From positions 1 to 64,000 of the forward strand of contig QDFX01000014.1 in the NCBI GenBank assembly GCA_003347645.1: a DNA stretch of 64,000 bases. Direction: 5' to 3'. The notes below the pieces were generated by a model. The model worked only from the letters and a program-made list of their open reading frames with translations, did not search any database and was not told the origin of the DNA. Shown here in pieces: positions 18,179-27,582 of this stretch (the first letter of the stretch is position 1; each line of letters starts with the position of its first letter). Made by a program: the position numbers and the translations under genes. The DNA comes from Rhizobiaceae bacterium CPCC 101076. GTDB taxonomy: Bacteria; Pseudomonadota; Alphaproteobacteria; Rhizobiales; Methylopilaceae.

Positions 18179-19383
18179 CAGCCCTCCGCCTCCGGAAGGC
18201 CACGCGCCTTGCCGGCACCAGCGAGGAAGCCGCGCGCGGTGGCGAAGAATTCCGGCTCGTCGAGCAGGAACGCGTCGTGCCCCTTATCGCTTTCGATCTC
18301 GACGAAGGAGACGTTCGCCGCGGCTGCGTTCAGCGCGTGGACGATGGCGCGGCTGTCGGAGGTCGGGAACAGCCAGTCGGAGGTGAAGCCCATCACGCAG
18401 AATCGGGTCTTGGTACCCTTGAAGGCGTTGGCGAGGACGCCGCCGTGGTCGGCCGCGAGATCGTAATAGTCCATCGCCCGGGTGACGTAGAGATAGGAGT
18501 TCGCGTCGAAGCGCTCGACGAAGCTCGATCCCTGATGGCGGAGATAGCTCTCGACCTGGAAGTCGGCGTCGAAGGTGAAGGTCGGGCGCTCGCGGTCCTG
18601 CAATTCGCGGCCGAACTTCCGCTGCAGCGCGGCTTCCGAGAGATAGGTGATGTGCGCCGCCATGCGCGCGACCGCGAGGCCCTTGCGGGGCACCGCGTTG
18701 TGCTCGAGATAGCGGCCGCCATGCCATTCCGGGTCGGCCATGACCGCCTGGCGGCCGACCTCGTGGAAGGCGATGTTCTGCGCCGAATGCTTGGCGGCGG
18801 TGGCGATCGGCATAGCCGCGAAGACCTTGTCCGGATAGCTCGCTGCCCATTCCAGCACCTGCATGCCGCCCATCGAGCCGCCGATGACGGCGAACAGCTG
18901 GTCAATGCCGAGGTGGTCGATCAGGGCGGCCTGGGCGCGGACGATGTCGGGGATCGTCACCAGCGGGAAATCCACGCCCCAGGGGCGGCCGGTCGCCGAA
19001 TTCATCGACGACGGGCCGGTCGTGCCCATGCAGCCGCCGAGGACGTTCGAGCAGATGACGAAATAACGGGTCGTGTCGATCGGCAGGCCCGGGCCGACCA
19101 TGGTCTCCCACCAGCCGGGCTTGCCGGTCACCGGGTGCTCGTTGGCGACATGCTGGTCGCCCGTCAGCGCGTGGGTGACAAGGACCGCATTCGACTTGTC
19201 GGCGTTGAGCGTGCCGTAGGTCTTGTAAGCGACCTGATAGGGCGAGAGGCTGATGCCGCAATCGAGCTTCAGCGGACTTTCCGGGCCGAAGCGTGCGACA
19301 TGGCTCTGTGGCAGGTCCGCTTCCCGGCGGGCTGCTTCCTTGATCGACTCGACGACTTTCGGCCTGGCCATAGCGCCGGGCAT
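18178..19383 (-). CDS. metX: Homoserine O-acetyltransferase
   Basis: 401 aa alpha/beta hydrolase that acylates homoserine in the methionine pathway. Nucleophile Ser170 sits in [10 protein letters not shown], the oxyanion region in [14 protein letters not shown], and the remaining triad members in GFTSDWLFP and [11 protein letters not shown] 19371 (MARPK) is an alternative start with better spacing from AGGAAGG. Some MetX-like enzymes use succinyl-CoA; the sequence alone does not settle this. Promoter elements lie at 19404-19433. Confidence 0.95.
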   Translation of the reverse strand: MPGAMARPKVVESIKEAARREADLPQSHVARFGPESPLKLDCGISLSPYQVAYKTYGTLNADKSNAVLVTHALTGDQHVANEHPVTGKPGWWETMVGPGLPIDTTRYFVICSNVLGGCMGTTGPSSMNSATGRPWGVDFPLVTIPDIVRAQAALIDHLGIDQLFAVIGGSMGGMQVLEWAASYPDKVFAAMPIATAAKHSAQNIAFHEVGRQAVMADPEWHGGRYLEHNAVPRKGLAVARMAAHITYLSEAALQRKFGRELQDRERPTFTFDADFQVESYLRHQGSSFVERFDANSYLYVTRAMDYYDLAADHGGVLANAFKGTKTRFCVMGFTSDWLFPTSDSRAIVHALNAAAANVSFVEIESDKGHDAFLLDEPEFFATARGFLAGAGKARGLPEAEG

Positions 19384-19403
19384 CCTTCCTAGGTGCGGGC
19401 GAC

Positions 19404-19468
19404 AGATAAGGTGTCACGCCGGTCTGAAGTCAACGTTTCTTTGACTTCCGGCATCAGCGGCGTATTGA
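19404..19468. promoter_or_regulatory. Back-to-back promoters of metX and the chorismate mutase gene
   Basis: GAAGTCAA (19426-19433) and TTGACTTC (19441-19448) form a perfect inverted repeat with a 7-base centre. Rightward: TTGACT 19441-19446, 16 bp, TATTGA 19463-19468. Leftward: TTGACT (complement of 19428-19433), 18 bp, TTATCT (complement of 19404-19409). The two -35 boxes are therefore the arms of one palindrome, and a bound regulator would cover both promoters. No SAM riboswitch pattern was recognised. Confidence 0.6.
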
Positions 19469-19496
19469 GTGCGCCCCTGCTCACAAGCCAGACGCC

Positions 19497-20282
19497 ATGA
19501 ACGACACGCCCAAGACCCTCGACGACTTGCGCCACGAGATCGACCGGATCGACGATGCGATGCATCGCCTCCTGATCGAACGGGGCGGCATCATCGATGC
19601 GCTGGTCCGGGTGAAGCGCACCGGCGAGACCGGCTCGGCGTTCCGGCCCGGCCGCGAGGCCGACATGATGCGCCGCCTCGTCGCCCGCCACAGCGGAAGG
19701 CTGCCGTTCTCGGCGGTCGAGAACATCTGGCGGACGATCATTTCCGGCTTCACCCATGTGCAGGCGCCGTATGCGGTGCATGTCGACATGTCGTCGGACC
19801 CGGCCGGCATGCGCGATCTCGCGCGCTTCCAGATGGGCTTCGACGTGCCGCTCATCGCCTATGACAGCGCCGACGCAGTGGTTTCCGCCGTCTCCGCTTC
19901 GCAGGGCGATCTCGGTCTGATCGGGCTCGGCGTCACGCGCTCGCCGTGGTGGCTGAACATCGGTCCCGGCAAGCCGCAGGTGATGGCACGCCTGCCGTTC
20001 CTGATTTATCCGGACCGCCCGGCCGCGACGCCTGCGGTGGTGATCGCGAAGCCGCTCGGCGATGCCGCCGTCGATGAGATCGCGGTGGTCGCCGCCGATT
20101 TCGCCGCCGCGCCACCGGCCGGCATGTTCGACGTGATCACCGAGACCGTCGGCGGCGATCGATGGCGAGGTCTCGTCGCCATCCCCTCAGCACGAGTACC
20201 CGAGGGAGCGGTCCGCGTCGGCAGCTATGCCCAGCCGATCGACCTCGCCGACACCGCGGCCCCTGCCGCCGCGGCAGGATGA
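19497..20282 (+). CDS. Chorismate mutase (AroQ fold) with C-terminal extension
   Basis: 261 aa. Residues 1-95 are an AroQ-type helical chorismate mutase ([55 protein letters not shown]) converting chorismate to prephenate. Residues 95-250 are an additional domain ([28 protein letters not shown]) of the kind found in Hyphomicrobiales homologues; its role is unclear, but it resembles a ligand-binding prephenate dehydratase-like region without the catalytic motif. Its stop overlaps the upstream frame of hisC, and the three genes CM-hisC-tyrA supply Tyr/Phe and His. Confidence 0.9.
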   Translation: MNDTPKTLDDLRHEIDRIDDAMHRLLIERGGIIDALVRVKRTGETGSAFRPGREADMMRRLVARHSGRLPFSAVENIWRTIISGFTHVQAPYAVHVDMSSDPAGMRDLARFQMGFDVPLIAYDSADAVVSAVSASQGDLGLIGLGVTRSPWWLNIGPGKPQVMARLPFLIYPDRPAATPAVVIAKPLGDAAVDEIAVVAADFAAAPPAGMFDVITETVGGDRWRGLVAIPSARVPEGAVRVGSYAQPIDLADTAAPAAAAG

Positions 20283-20287
20283 CAGAA

Positions 20288-21403
20288 ATGCTCAGCCAGC
20301 CTATCCGCCCGGTGCCGCGCCCGGGCATTCTCGACATCGAGCCTTACGTCCCCGGCAAGTCCACCGGCGCGCCGGGCGTCAACCGCATCTTCAAGCTCTC
20401 CTCGAACGAGACGCCATTCGGGCCGAGTCCGCGCGCGATTGAGGCCTATACGGCGACGGGCGCCAAGCTCTCGCTCTATCCGGAAGGCACGTCGAAAGTA
20501 CTTCGCGAGGCGATCGGCAAGGCGAACGACCTCGATCCGGCGCGTCTGGTCTGCGGCGCGGGCTCCGACGAACTGCTGAACCTGCTCGCCCATGCCTATG
20601 TCGGTCCGGGGGACGAGGGTCTGTTCACCGAGCACGGCTTCCTCGTCTACAAGATCGCGATCATGGGCCGGGGCGGGACGCCCGTCGTGGTTCCCGAAAC
20701 CGGCTACACCGCCGATGTCGACGCAATCCTCGCCAACATCACCGAGCGGACGAAGATCGTCTTCATCGCCAATCCGAACAACCCGACCGGCACCTATCTG
20801 CCGGCGGAAGAGGTGCGGCGCCTGCATGCCGGGCTGCGCCCCGATATCCTGCTCGTCCTCGACGCCGCCTATGCGGAATATGTCCGCAAGCCGGACTACA
20901 CCGACGGCCGCGAACTGGTGGACGAGTTCGAGAACGTCGTTGTTACCCACACCTTCTCGAAGATCTTCGGCCTCGCCAATCTGCGTATCGGCTGGATGTA
21001 TGGGCCGGAGGCCGTGGTCGACGTGCTGAACCGCATCCGCGGGCCGTTCAACGTATCGGGCGCTGCGGTCGCGGCCGGCGTCGCCGCCCTCGATGACACG
21101 GCGCATATCGAGATGTCGGTCGAGCACAATACGAAATGGCTCGAATGGCTCGACCTCGAATTGTCCAAGCTCGGCCTCCACGCGACGCCGAGCGTGGCGA
21201 ATTTCGTGCTGATCCATTTCCCCGAGGAGCCGGGCAAGACGGCGGCCGACGCCGACGAGTTCCTGTCGACGCGCGGCCTGATCCTGCGCCGCGTTGCCGC
21301 CTACGGCCTGCCGAACGCGCTCCGGATGACGGTCGGCAGCGAGGAGGCGAACCGTTTCGTGGTGGCAGCCCTGGCCGAATTCATGGGAGCGCCGCGTGGC
21401 TGA
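20288..21403 (+). CDS. hisC: Histidinol-phosphate / aromatic aminotransferase
   Basis: 371 aa class II PLP aminotransferase. The PLP Lys is about residue 225 in [14 protein letters not shown]; other motifs are [25 protein letters not shown] and [12 protein letters not shown] 20288 is preferred (AGGA 8 bp upstream); ATG 20279 overlaps the previous stop as ATGA. Between chorismate mutase and tyrA, it probably works on phenylpyruvate/prephenate-type substrates as well as, or instead of, imidazole acetol phosphate (the HisC2 situation). Confidence 0.93.
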   Translation: MLSQPIRPVPRPGILDIEPYVPGKSTGAPGVNRIFKLSSNETPFGPSPRAIEAYTATGAKLSLYPEGTSKVLREAIGKANDLDPARLVCGAGSDELLNLLAHAYVGPGDEGLFTEHGFLVYKIAIMGRGGTPVVVPETGYTADVDAILANITERTKIVFIANPNNPTGTYLPAEEVRRLHAGLRPDILLVLDAAYAEYVRKPDYTDGRELVDEFENVVVTHTFSKIFGLANLRIGWMYGPEAVVDVLNRIRGPFNVSGAAVAAGVAALDDTAHIEMSVEHNTKWLEWLDLELSKLGLHATPSVANFVLIHFPEEPGKTAADADEFLSTRGLILRRVAAYGLPNALRMTVGSEEANRFVVAALAEFMGAPRG

Positions 21404-22334
21404 ACCTCTTTTCGGCCGGCTGGCGCTGATCGGTATCGGCCTGATCGGCTCATCCATCGCGCATGCGGCACGGCAGAACGGGCTCGTGAAGGAGATCGTC
21501 GTCCAGACGCGCTCGCAGAAGACGCTCGACCGCGCGCGTGAGCTGGGCCTCGGAAATGCCTACACGCTTGACCCGGCCGAGGCGGCCGACGGCGCCGACC
21601 TCGTCATCGCCTGCGTGCCGGTCGGTGCGTCGGAGCAGGTGGCGAAGGCGATCGGTCCGGTGCTGAAGCCCGGCGCAATCGTGTCTGATGTCGGCTCGGT
21701 TAAGACGTCGGTCGTGAAGCAGATGGGGAACTATCTGCCGGCCGACGTGCACTTCGTCCCGGCGCATCCGATCGCAGGCACCGAGCATTCCGGCCCGGAT
21801 GCCGGCTTTGCCGAGCTGTTCCAGAGCCGCTGGTGCATCCTGACGCCGCCGGAGGGCACCGACCCGAAGGCCGTCGAGAAGCTCGCCGCCTTCTGGCGTG
21901 GCATCGGCGCCAATGTCGAGGTGATGTCGGCGGAGCACCACGACCTCGTGCTCGCCATCACCAGCCATATTCCGCATCTGATCGCCTATAACATCGTCGG
22001 CACCGCCGCCGACATGGAGGAGAGCGTCCGCGCCGAGGTGATCAAGTTCTCGGCCTCCGGCTTCCGCGACTTCACCCGCATCGCCGCGTCCGACCCAACG
22101 ATGTGGCGCGACATCTTCCTGCACAACAAGGATGCGGTGCTGGAAATGCTGGGCCGCTTCACCGAGGACCTGACGGCGCTCCAGCGCGCGATCCGGCGCG
22201 GCGACGGCAATACATTGTTCGACCTATTCACGAGGACACGCGCGATCCGTCGCGGCATCGTCGAGATGGGGCAGGATACGTCCGAGGCCGATTTCGGCCG
22301 CCGCCACGGGACGGGGACGCCGGCCGGGGAGTGA
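21396..22334 (+). CDS. tyrA: Prephenate/arogenate dehydrogenase
   Basis: 312 aa. Rossmann motif [14 protein letters not shown], then [20 protein letters not shown], the substrate region [20 protein letters not shown] and [19 protein letters not shown]. Converts prephenate (or arogenate) to the tyrosine precursor with NAD(P)+. It starts with GTG 21396 and overlaps hisC by 8 bp, so the two are probably translationally coupled. No ACT domain is present. Confidence 0.94.
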   Translation: MAEPLFGRLALIGIGLIGSSIAHAARQNGLVKEIVVQTRSQKTLDRARELGLGNAYTLDPAEAADGADLVIACVPVGASEQVAKAIGPVLKPGAIVSDVGSVKTSVVKQMGNYLPADVHFVPAHPIAGTEHSGPDAGFAELFQSRWCILTPPEGTDPKAVEKLAAFWRGIGANVEVMSAEHHDLVLAITSHIPHLIAYNIVGTAADMEESVRAEVIKFSASGFRDFTRIAASDPTMWRDIFLHNKDAVLEMLGRFTEDLTALQRAIRRGDGNTLFDLFTRTRAIRRGIVEMGQDTSEADFGRRHGTGTPAGE

Positions 22335-22347
22335 GGGATTGCCCGCC

Positions 22348-22417
22348 GTCATGCTCCCGCTCGACCGGAGCATCCACATCATCGCCATGGATCCTCCGGT
22401 CAAGCCGGAGGATGACG
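22348..22417. repeat. Paired palindromes (REP/BIME-like), copy 1
   Basis: GTCATGCTCCCGCTCGACCGGAGCATCCAC and, in inverted orientation, ATGGATCCTCCGG then TCAAGCCGGAGGATGACG. Each half is a palindrome with core CTCCGG-(C/G)TTGA-CCGGAG, and the two are mirror images across about 10 bp. Lies 14 bp after tyrA. Related elements are at 28035, 47660 and 57109. Confidence 0.8.
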
Positions 22418-22527
22418 ATTCGGGCTATGAAAAGCCGTGACTGGCATGTGGTTTGCCTTGATCCCGCCGTCAGCCAAGGCTTAGCTCGAAGAAGGCGGAG
22501 ATTCGCGAAGCTCCGCGCCCGCAGGTA

Positions 22528-23094
22528 ATGGACGCTTCTACAGATCTTTGGATTTTCGGGTACGGCTCGCTGATGTGGCAGCCGGGATTTGCCTTCGATG
22601 AGGCAAAGCCGGCTCGGCTCGTCGGGGCGCACCGGTCGCTCTGCATCTTTTCCAATCATTGGCGCGGCACGAAAGAGCAGCCGGGTCTGGTGCTCGGGCT
22701 CGACGCCGGCGGTTCATGCCGTGGCGTCGCCTTCCGGGTGGCCGCCGAGCGGGCGCACGAGACGCGCGCCTATCTGCACGAGCGTGAGCTCAGGAATTAC
22801 GTCTATCGCGAGGTGATGCGGCCCGTCCGGTTCGAGGACGGCAGCCGTGAAGTCGCGCTGGCCTATGTCGCGGACCGCCGCCACCACCAATACGCGGGGC
22901 GCCTGACGCGGGAAGAGAGGCTTGCGCTCGTCTCGCAGAGCCGGGGCGAGGGCGGGCCGAACCGCGACTACGTCATCAACACGGTGACGCATCTTCGCCA
23001 TATCGGTGTCTGCGATCCGGAGCTCGAATGGATGGCCGAGCGACTGGGCAGTGAGCCCTGCTCGATGGCAGCTGGCGGTCGGCTACTGGGCTGA
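22528..23094 (+). CDS. Gamma-glutamylcyclotransferase (ChaC-like)
   Basis: 188 aa. Motif WIFGYGSLMWQPGF at residues 8-21 is the family's substrate loop; ALVSQSRGEGGPNRDYVINT holds the conserved region near the catalytic Glu. ChaC-type enzymes release 5-oxoproline from glutathione. The last 12 bp overlap the end of the convergent plsC gene. It stands alone on the plus strand after the BIME-like repeat. Confidence 0.9.
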   Translation: MDASTDLWIFGYGSLMWQPGFAFDEAKPARLVGAHRSLCIFSNHWRGTKEQPGLVLGLDAGGSCRGVAFRVAAERAHETRAYLHERELRNYVYREVMRPVRFEDGSREVALAYVADRRHHQYAGRLTREERLALVSQSRGEGGPNRDYVINTVTHLRHIGVCDPELEWMAERLGSEPCSMAAGGRLLG

Positions 23095-23853
23095 CTTCGT
23101 CTTCGGCGGCGCGATCTCATTTTCCGGGATGCCTTCGCCGCGCGTGCGGGCTTCCGCGATCAGGCGCGCGGTTGCCGTCTCGATCCGATCCTGCAGCAGG
23201 GTCCGGAAAGTGTCACGGTCGAGGCCCGGCGGGATCGGTTCGAGGAATTCGAGCGTGGCAGTGCCGGGATAGCGCTTGAGCGAGCGGCGGGGCCAATAGA
23301 GGCCGGAATTGACCGCCATCGGAACGCAGAGCGCGTCGAGTTCCGAATAGAGATGGATGACGCCGAACTTGTATTCCGGCGGCGCGCCGGGCGGCCGGCG
23401 GGTGCCTTCGGGATAGATTATGATCTTGCGGCCCTCGGCGATCGCTTGCCTGGCCTTGATCGTGATCTCGCGCAGCGCGGCCGACTTCGCGCCTCGGTTC
23501 ACCGGGATCATGCCGGTCCGCGAAGTGTACCAGCCGAACAGCGGCACCCAGTTCAGCTCGCGCTTCAGGATGAACGCGAACTGGCCAAGATAGGGAACGG
23601 CGGAGAACGTCTCCAGCGCCGACTGGTGCTTCGCGGCGATGATGCAGCCGCCGTCTGGCAGATGCTCGAGGCCGCGCACCTCCAGCTTGATTCCGGCGAC
23701 GTGGTGCATCAGCCAGATCGTGATGTTGGCCCAGGCGCGGGCAACCCAGAACGCGCTTTCGCGAGTGACCAGGAACGGCAGGCCGAGCACCGCCATGATC
23801 AGGAACAGCGAATAGGCCAGGATGTTGAAGGCGATTGCGCGGAGGACGGTCAT
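23083..23853 (-). CDS. plsC: 1-acyl-sn-glycerol-3-phosphate acyltransferase
   Basis: 256 aa. Makes phosphatidic acid at the inner membrane. N-terminal membrane helix about 5-30 (AFNILAYSLFLIMAVLGLPF), motif I AAKHQSALETFSAV (an HX4E variant of HX4D), TGMIPVNRG, and IIIYPEGTRRPPG. The start ATG overlaps the ydcF stop as ATGA, closing the leftward run ftsE-ftsX-ydcF-plsC. The tail is basic and Pro-rich. Confidence 0.93.
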   Translation of the reverse strand: MTVLRAIAFNILAYSLFLIMAVLGLPFLVTRESAFWVARAWANITIWLMHHVAGIKLEVRGLEHLPDGGCIIAAKHQSALETFSAVPYLGQFAFILKRELNWVPLFGWYTSRTGMIPVNRGAKSAALREITIKARQAIAEGRKIIIYPEGTRRPPGAPPEYKFGVIHLYSELDALCVPMAVNSGLYWPRRSLKRYPGTATLEFLEPIPPGLDRDTFRTLLQDRIETATARLIAEARTRGEGIPENEIAPPKTKSAQ

Positions 23854-24512
23854 GACTTCTTCGGTTCGTCGTCGGCGATCCGCGGGGCGACGCGAACCTG
23901 GATGAGGGCGGCGAGGTATTTGACATATTCCGTGGCGAGCAGGCGGAAATTCGCCGGCTCCCCCCACCATGTCTCGCTGCCGGCATTGCCGGTGATGACC
24001 GGATACGGCAGGAGGATCGCTTCCGGAATGACGCGCTGGAGTTCCAGCAGCGAGCGCCGCATATGCCAGCCCGACGTCACCACGATGACGGTCTGGAAGC
24101 CGTGGCGCCGGATCCACTCGCGGGTCTCGACGGCGTTGCCGGCGGTGTTCAATGCCCGGCGGCCGAGATCGACGCAGCAGTCGAGCCAGCGTTTGGCGCG
24201 GGGATAGATGCGCACGATCTCCGCGCCGGTGGTTTGCGGATCGACGCCGGAGATCAGAAGCCGGCGGGCGCGGCCCTCGGCGAGCAGCTCGGTTGCCTCG
24301 GCGATGCGTTCGGCTCCGCCGGTCAGGACGACGATGCCGTCTCCCGAAACATTGGCCGCGGGTTCATCCCGAGGGATTGTCGCGACGAACGCGATGAAGC
24401 CGCCCACGAGCGCGAGCGCGCCGATGCTGCCGACGATGACGGCGATCTGCACAAGGCGCTTCAGCAAGGACGGCGGCCGGGGTTTCGTTCCCGTGCCTTC
24501 TTCACCGGTCAA
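23850..24512 (-). CDS. YdcF family (DUF218) membrane-anchored protein
   Basis: 220 aa from TTG 24512, which overlaps the ftsX stop as TTGA. One N-terminal membrane helix (LVQIAVIVGSIGALALVGGF), then a DUF218 domain in the periplasm: GIVVLTGGAERIAEATELLA, RARRLLISGVD, GNAVETREWIRRH, VIVVTSGWHMRRS. The family includes ElyC/SanA-like proteins linked to envelope and peptidoglycan-precursor maintenance. The place between ftsX and plsC fits an envelope role. Confidence 0.9.
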   Translation of the reverse strand: MTGEEGTGTKPRPPSLLKRLVQIAVIVGSIGALALVGGFIAFVATIPRDEPAANVSGDGIVVLTGGAERIAEATELLAEGRARRLLISGVDPQTTGAEIVRIYPRAKRWLDCCVDLGRRALNTAGNAVETREWIRRHGFQTVIVVTSGWHMRRSLLELQRVIPEAILLPYPVITGNAGSETWWGEPANFRLLATEYVKYLAALIQVRVAPRIADDEPKKS

Positions 24513-25447
24513 TCGAGCCGCCTCAGATGTGCCATCACAGTGAGCCGCGAGGTCGCGGCGGTCAGGACGCCGATGAACAGCGCCAGAACGACGATGCCGA
24601 TATAGCCGCTCAGGCTCATGCTGTAACGGCCAAAGAGCAGACTTCCTGCCGCATCTCCTGACCCCCCAAGGAGGTCGGCAGCCAGGAAGAACAGGATGGC
24701 GAGACCGCCGCCGATCATCGCTCCGCGTAGCCCCAAACCGAGAAAGCGGCGGGCGAAGGCTCGGGCGACATAGCCGTCGCGCGCACCGCAGAAATGCAGC
24801 ACCTCGACAACGTCCTTGTTGCCGGAGACCGCGCCACGCGTGGCGAACAGCACGGAGAGCGCGGTGGCGAGAATGACGAGCGCGAGGATCGAGATGCCGA
24901 AGCCGGCGAGCGTGTTGCCGGTCAACCGCAGGCGGTCGAGCCAGGCGGTGTGATCGTCGAGGCTCGCGCCGGGTATTTCGGCCGAGAGGCGGTTTCGCAG
25001 GCCCGCGAGGTCGGGTTGCCGGTCCTCGGCCGTACGCACAACGATCAGGCGCGGTGTCGGGAGGTCGCGGATATTCACGCCCGAGCCGAGCCACGGTTCC
25101 AGCAAGGCCGCCATCTGCGCGTCGCTATAGGCCTGGGCGCTGGTCACGCCCGGCGTCGCCCGAGCGAGCGCCAGAGCCTGCAAGACGGCCGCGTTCATGT
25201 CGCGGCCGTCGGCGGGCCGGATCTGGATCGTCACTTCGCGCAGGACCTGCGACTGCCAGCCGCGCGCCGCATCGCGGACGATATCGACCGCGCCGACCGT
25301 GAGCGAGGCGAGAAAGCTCATGATGGCGATGATCACGATCAGCGCGCTGCCCGCGAGAGAAGCGCCCGGCACCAGAGGCGGCGAGCGCCGGCCTTCGCCC
25401 GGCGAAAGCGGCGAAAGACTGGAGAGGCGGGAGGAGAGCGGACTCAT
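24509..25447 (-). CDS. ftsX: Cell division protein FtsX
   Basis: 312 aa from ATG 25447, which overlaps the ftsE stop as TGATG (an in-frame TTG lies just ahead). Four membrane helices (about residues 30-53, 190-215, 235-260, 285-305) and a periplasmic domain between the first two, the FtsX plan. With FtsE it transduces ATP hydrolysis to peptidoglycan hydrolases at the septum. The Ser/Pro-rich first 28 residues are cytoplasmic. Confidence 0.93.
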   Translation of the reverse strand: MSPLSSRLSSLSPLSPGEGRRSPPLVPGASLAGSALIVIIAIMSFLASLTVGAVDIVRDAARGWQSQVLREVTIQIRPADGRDMNAAVLQALALARATPGVTSAQAYSDAQMAALLEPWLGSGVNIRDLPTPRLIVVRTAEDRQPDLAGLRNRLSAEIPGASLDDHTAWLDRLRLTGNTLAGFGISILALVILATALSVLFATRGAVSGNKDVVEVLHFCGARDGYVARAFARRFLGLGLRGAMIGGGLAILFFLAADLLGGSGDAAGSLLFGRYSMSLSGYIGIVVLALFIGVLTAATSRLTVMAHLRRLD

Positions 25448-26106
25448 CAATCGTAAATATGAAGGCGGCTGTCGCTGAGGACGAGTCGGCGTGCATCGTA
25501 CAGGTCCATCAGGGCAATGTCGTGCGTAGCGATTAGCACGGACGTGCCCGATTTGTGCAGTTCGACGAACAGCCGGAGCAGACGGCGGGCGAGGTGAGGG
25601 TCGACGTTGCCGGTCGGCTCGTCCGCGAGCAGGAATTCGGGACGGCTGATCACGGCGCGGGCGATCGCGGCGCGCTGCTTCTCGCCGCCCGACAGCACCT
25701 GCGGATAGGCGTTCACCCTGTCACCGAGCCCGACCCAGCGGAGCAGTTCGACGACTTCGGCGCGGTAGATGCTCTCCTCCCGGCCCAGCACGCGGAGAGG
25801 CAAGGCGACGTTCTCGAACGTGGTCAGATGGTCGAGCAGTCGAAAATCCTGGAACACGATGCCGATGCGGCGGCGGATGTCCGGCAGGTCGCGGCGGGTC
25901 AGGGTTGCGGTGTCCCGGCCAAAGATCGAGATCAGCCCTCGCGTCGGCTTGAGCGACAGGAAAAGCAGCCGCAGAAGAGACGTCTTCCCGGCGCCAGACG
26001 GGCCGGTCAGAAACTGGAACGAGTTCGCATCGATCTGGAAGGAGAGATCGCTCAGGACCTCGGGACCAGGCCCATAGCGCAAACCGACGTTTTCGAACCG
26101 GACCAC
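25447..26106 (-). CDS. ftsE: Cell division ATP-binding protein FtsE
   Basis: 219 aa ABC ATPase. Walker A TGPSGAGKTSLLR, Q-loop FQDFRLLDHLTTFENVALPL, signature LSGGEKQRAAIARA, Walker B FLLADEPTGNVDP and H-loop ATHDIAL. The motif FQDFRLL is characteristic of FtsE. First gene of the leftward run; the plus-strand zinc-ribbon gene diverges 155 bp away. Confidence 0.96.
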   Translation of the reverse strand: MVRFENVGLRYGPGPEVLSDLSFQIDANSFQFLTGPSGAGKTSLLRLLFLSLKPTRGLISIFGRDTATLTRRDLPDIRRRIGIVFQDFRLLDHLTTFENVALPLRVLGREESIYRAEVVELLRWVGLGDRVNAYPQVLSGGEKQRAAIARAVISRPEFLLADEPTGNVDPHLARRLLRLFVELHKSGTSVLIATHDIALMDLYDARRLVLSDSRLHIYD

Positions 26107-26261
26107 TTTTTCCGACCTCTCGGAAGGGACTTCACCTGCTTCCGTAAGCAGATATCCGTCAGCTTAACCGATTGTTAACCGCGCGCGCGCGGGATGGCGG
26201 GCGGCATCAACCGATTTGCCGCCTGCGGGCATGTTCATGCGCTAAGACGAGTCGCGACGCC

Positions 26262-27029
26262 ATGCTTATCACCTGTCCCGATTGCGTAAGCCAGTACGAG
26301 GTCGAGCCTGAATCGCTCGGCCCGGACGGTCGCATGGTGCGCTGTGCGGAATGCGGCGCGAAATGGCGCGTGATGCCGGAGACCGATCTTGCCGCAGAGG
26401 AGGAGATCGAACCGGAGATGGTCGAGCCGGTCGCGGCGTTCGACTGGGATGATGCCGAATATGAGGAGGACGAGGACGACGAGGAGGACGTGCCGGAACC
26501 CGTCGCCGCCGCGCCCGCACCGCCATCGCCGAAGAAGCCGAGGCGCCTGCTTCCTCCCATCCGAATCGAAAAACCCCGGACGACCACGGCGGCAACGATC
26601 GCGGGCGTGGTTCTGGTGATCGCCCTCTTTGCGGGGCGCGACAAGGTTGCGTCCGTATTCCCCGATCTCGCTTCGCTTTACGCTGTGGCCGGTATTCCGG
26701 TGAATTTGCGGGGCCTCGATTTCCACGACGTCGAGACGTCCGAGACGATCGAGAATGGCGTTCCGGTTCTCGCGGTCACCGGCTCCATCGAGAATGTCTC
26801 GAAGCAAACGGTCGAGGTGCCGCGCGTGCGGCTTGCGGTGCGGGCCACGAGTGGCCGCGAAATTTATGTCTGGACGGCGATGCCCTCGAAGCCTCAACTG
26901 GCGGCTGGTGATGTGCTGCCCTTCGCCGCGCAGCTGGCTTCGCCGCCGGCCGGGGGCAGGGACGTCTCCGTCCGCTTCCTTAATCCGCGTGACGCGCAGT
27001 TCAATGTGTCCGCCCGGGTGAATCAATGA
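26262..27029 (+). CDS. Zinc-ribbon (MJ0042) membrane protein with DUF3426-like domain
   Basis: 255 aa from ATG 26262. Residues 1-38 form a zinc ribbon with two CxxC pairs (CPDC, CAEC) typical of MJ0042 domains; then an acidic linker (EYEEDEDDEEDVPEP), a membrane helix about 108-125 (AATIAGVVLVIALFAG) and a periplasmic beta domain (VLAVTGSIENVSKQTVEVPR) of DUF3426/FxLYD type. Role unknown. Its stop overlaps the hpt start (ATGA), so the pair is coupled. Confidence 0.88.
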   Translation: MLITCPDCVSQYEVEPESLGPDGRMVRCAECGAKWRVMPETDLAAEEEIEPEMVEPVAAFDWDDAEYEEDEDDEEDVPEPVAAAPAPPSPKKPRRLLPPIRIEKPRTTTAATIAGVVLVIALFAGRDKVASVFPDLASLYAVAGIPVNLRGLDFHDVETSETIENGVPVLAVTGSIENVSKQTVEVPRVRLAVRATSGREIYVWTAMPSKPQLAAGDVLPFAAQLASPPAGGRDVSVRFLNPRDAQFNVSARVNQ

Positions 27030-27580
27030 GTTTGACTGTCCGGCCGCTGTTCGAAGCCGAGGTTCTCGCCAAGCGTATCCACGAACTCGCGAGAGAGATC
27101 GCACTGGCGGACCACAAGGACCTCCTGGTCATCGCGGTCCTGCGCGGCAGCTTCGTCTTCGCCGCCGACCTGATCCGGGCGATGCACGATGCCGAGCTCG
27201 CGCCGCAGATCGAGTTCCTGCAGCTCTCGAGCTACAAGACGGGCACCACGTCGACGGGCTCGGTGGACGTCGTGCGTGACATCGACAGCGATGTGACCGG
27301 CCGCGACGTCATCCTCGTCGACGACATTCTCGAATCGGGACGGACGCTCGCTTATGCGAAAAACCTGCTGATACAGAGGGGAGCGCGCGAGGTTATGACC
27401 TGTGTGCTGCTCGACAAGCCGGGCAAGCGTACCGTGGATATTAACGCCGATTACGTCGGGTTCGAATGTCCGGACTATTTCGTGGTTGGTTATGGAATGG
27501 ATGTTGCTCATTCATATAGACAATTGCCGTTCGTCGGCGTCGTCGAGGAAGACGGCGTGACAATCACCGGAGGACCGTAA
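27026..27580 (+). CDS. hpt: Hypoxanthine phosphoribosyltransferase
   Basis: 184 aa. Salvages hypoxanthine/guanine with PRPP. Motifs: VIAVLRGSFVFAADLIRAM and the PRPP loop VILVDDILESGRTLAY at about 94-109; YVGFECPDYFVVGYGMDV near the C-terminus is typical of Hpt. Coupled to the zinc-ribbon gene upstream (ATGA) and followed after 2 bp by cpdR. Confidence 0.96.
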   Translation: MSLTVRPLFEAEVLAKRIHELAREIALADHKDLLVIAVLRGSFVFAADLIRAMHDAELAPQIEFLQLSSYKTGTTSTGSVDVVRDIDSDVTGRDVILVDDILESGRTLAYAKNLLIQRGAREVMTCVLLDKPGKRTVDINADYVGFECPDYFVVGYGMDVAHSYRQLPFVGVVEEDGVTITGGP

Positions 27581-27582
27581 GA

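Noticed and set aside
19384-19496. Possible SAM-II-type riboswitch upstream of metX
   Set aside because: The expected conserved SAM-II core sequence is not present; the visible hairpin is better explained by overlapping promoter boxes.
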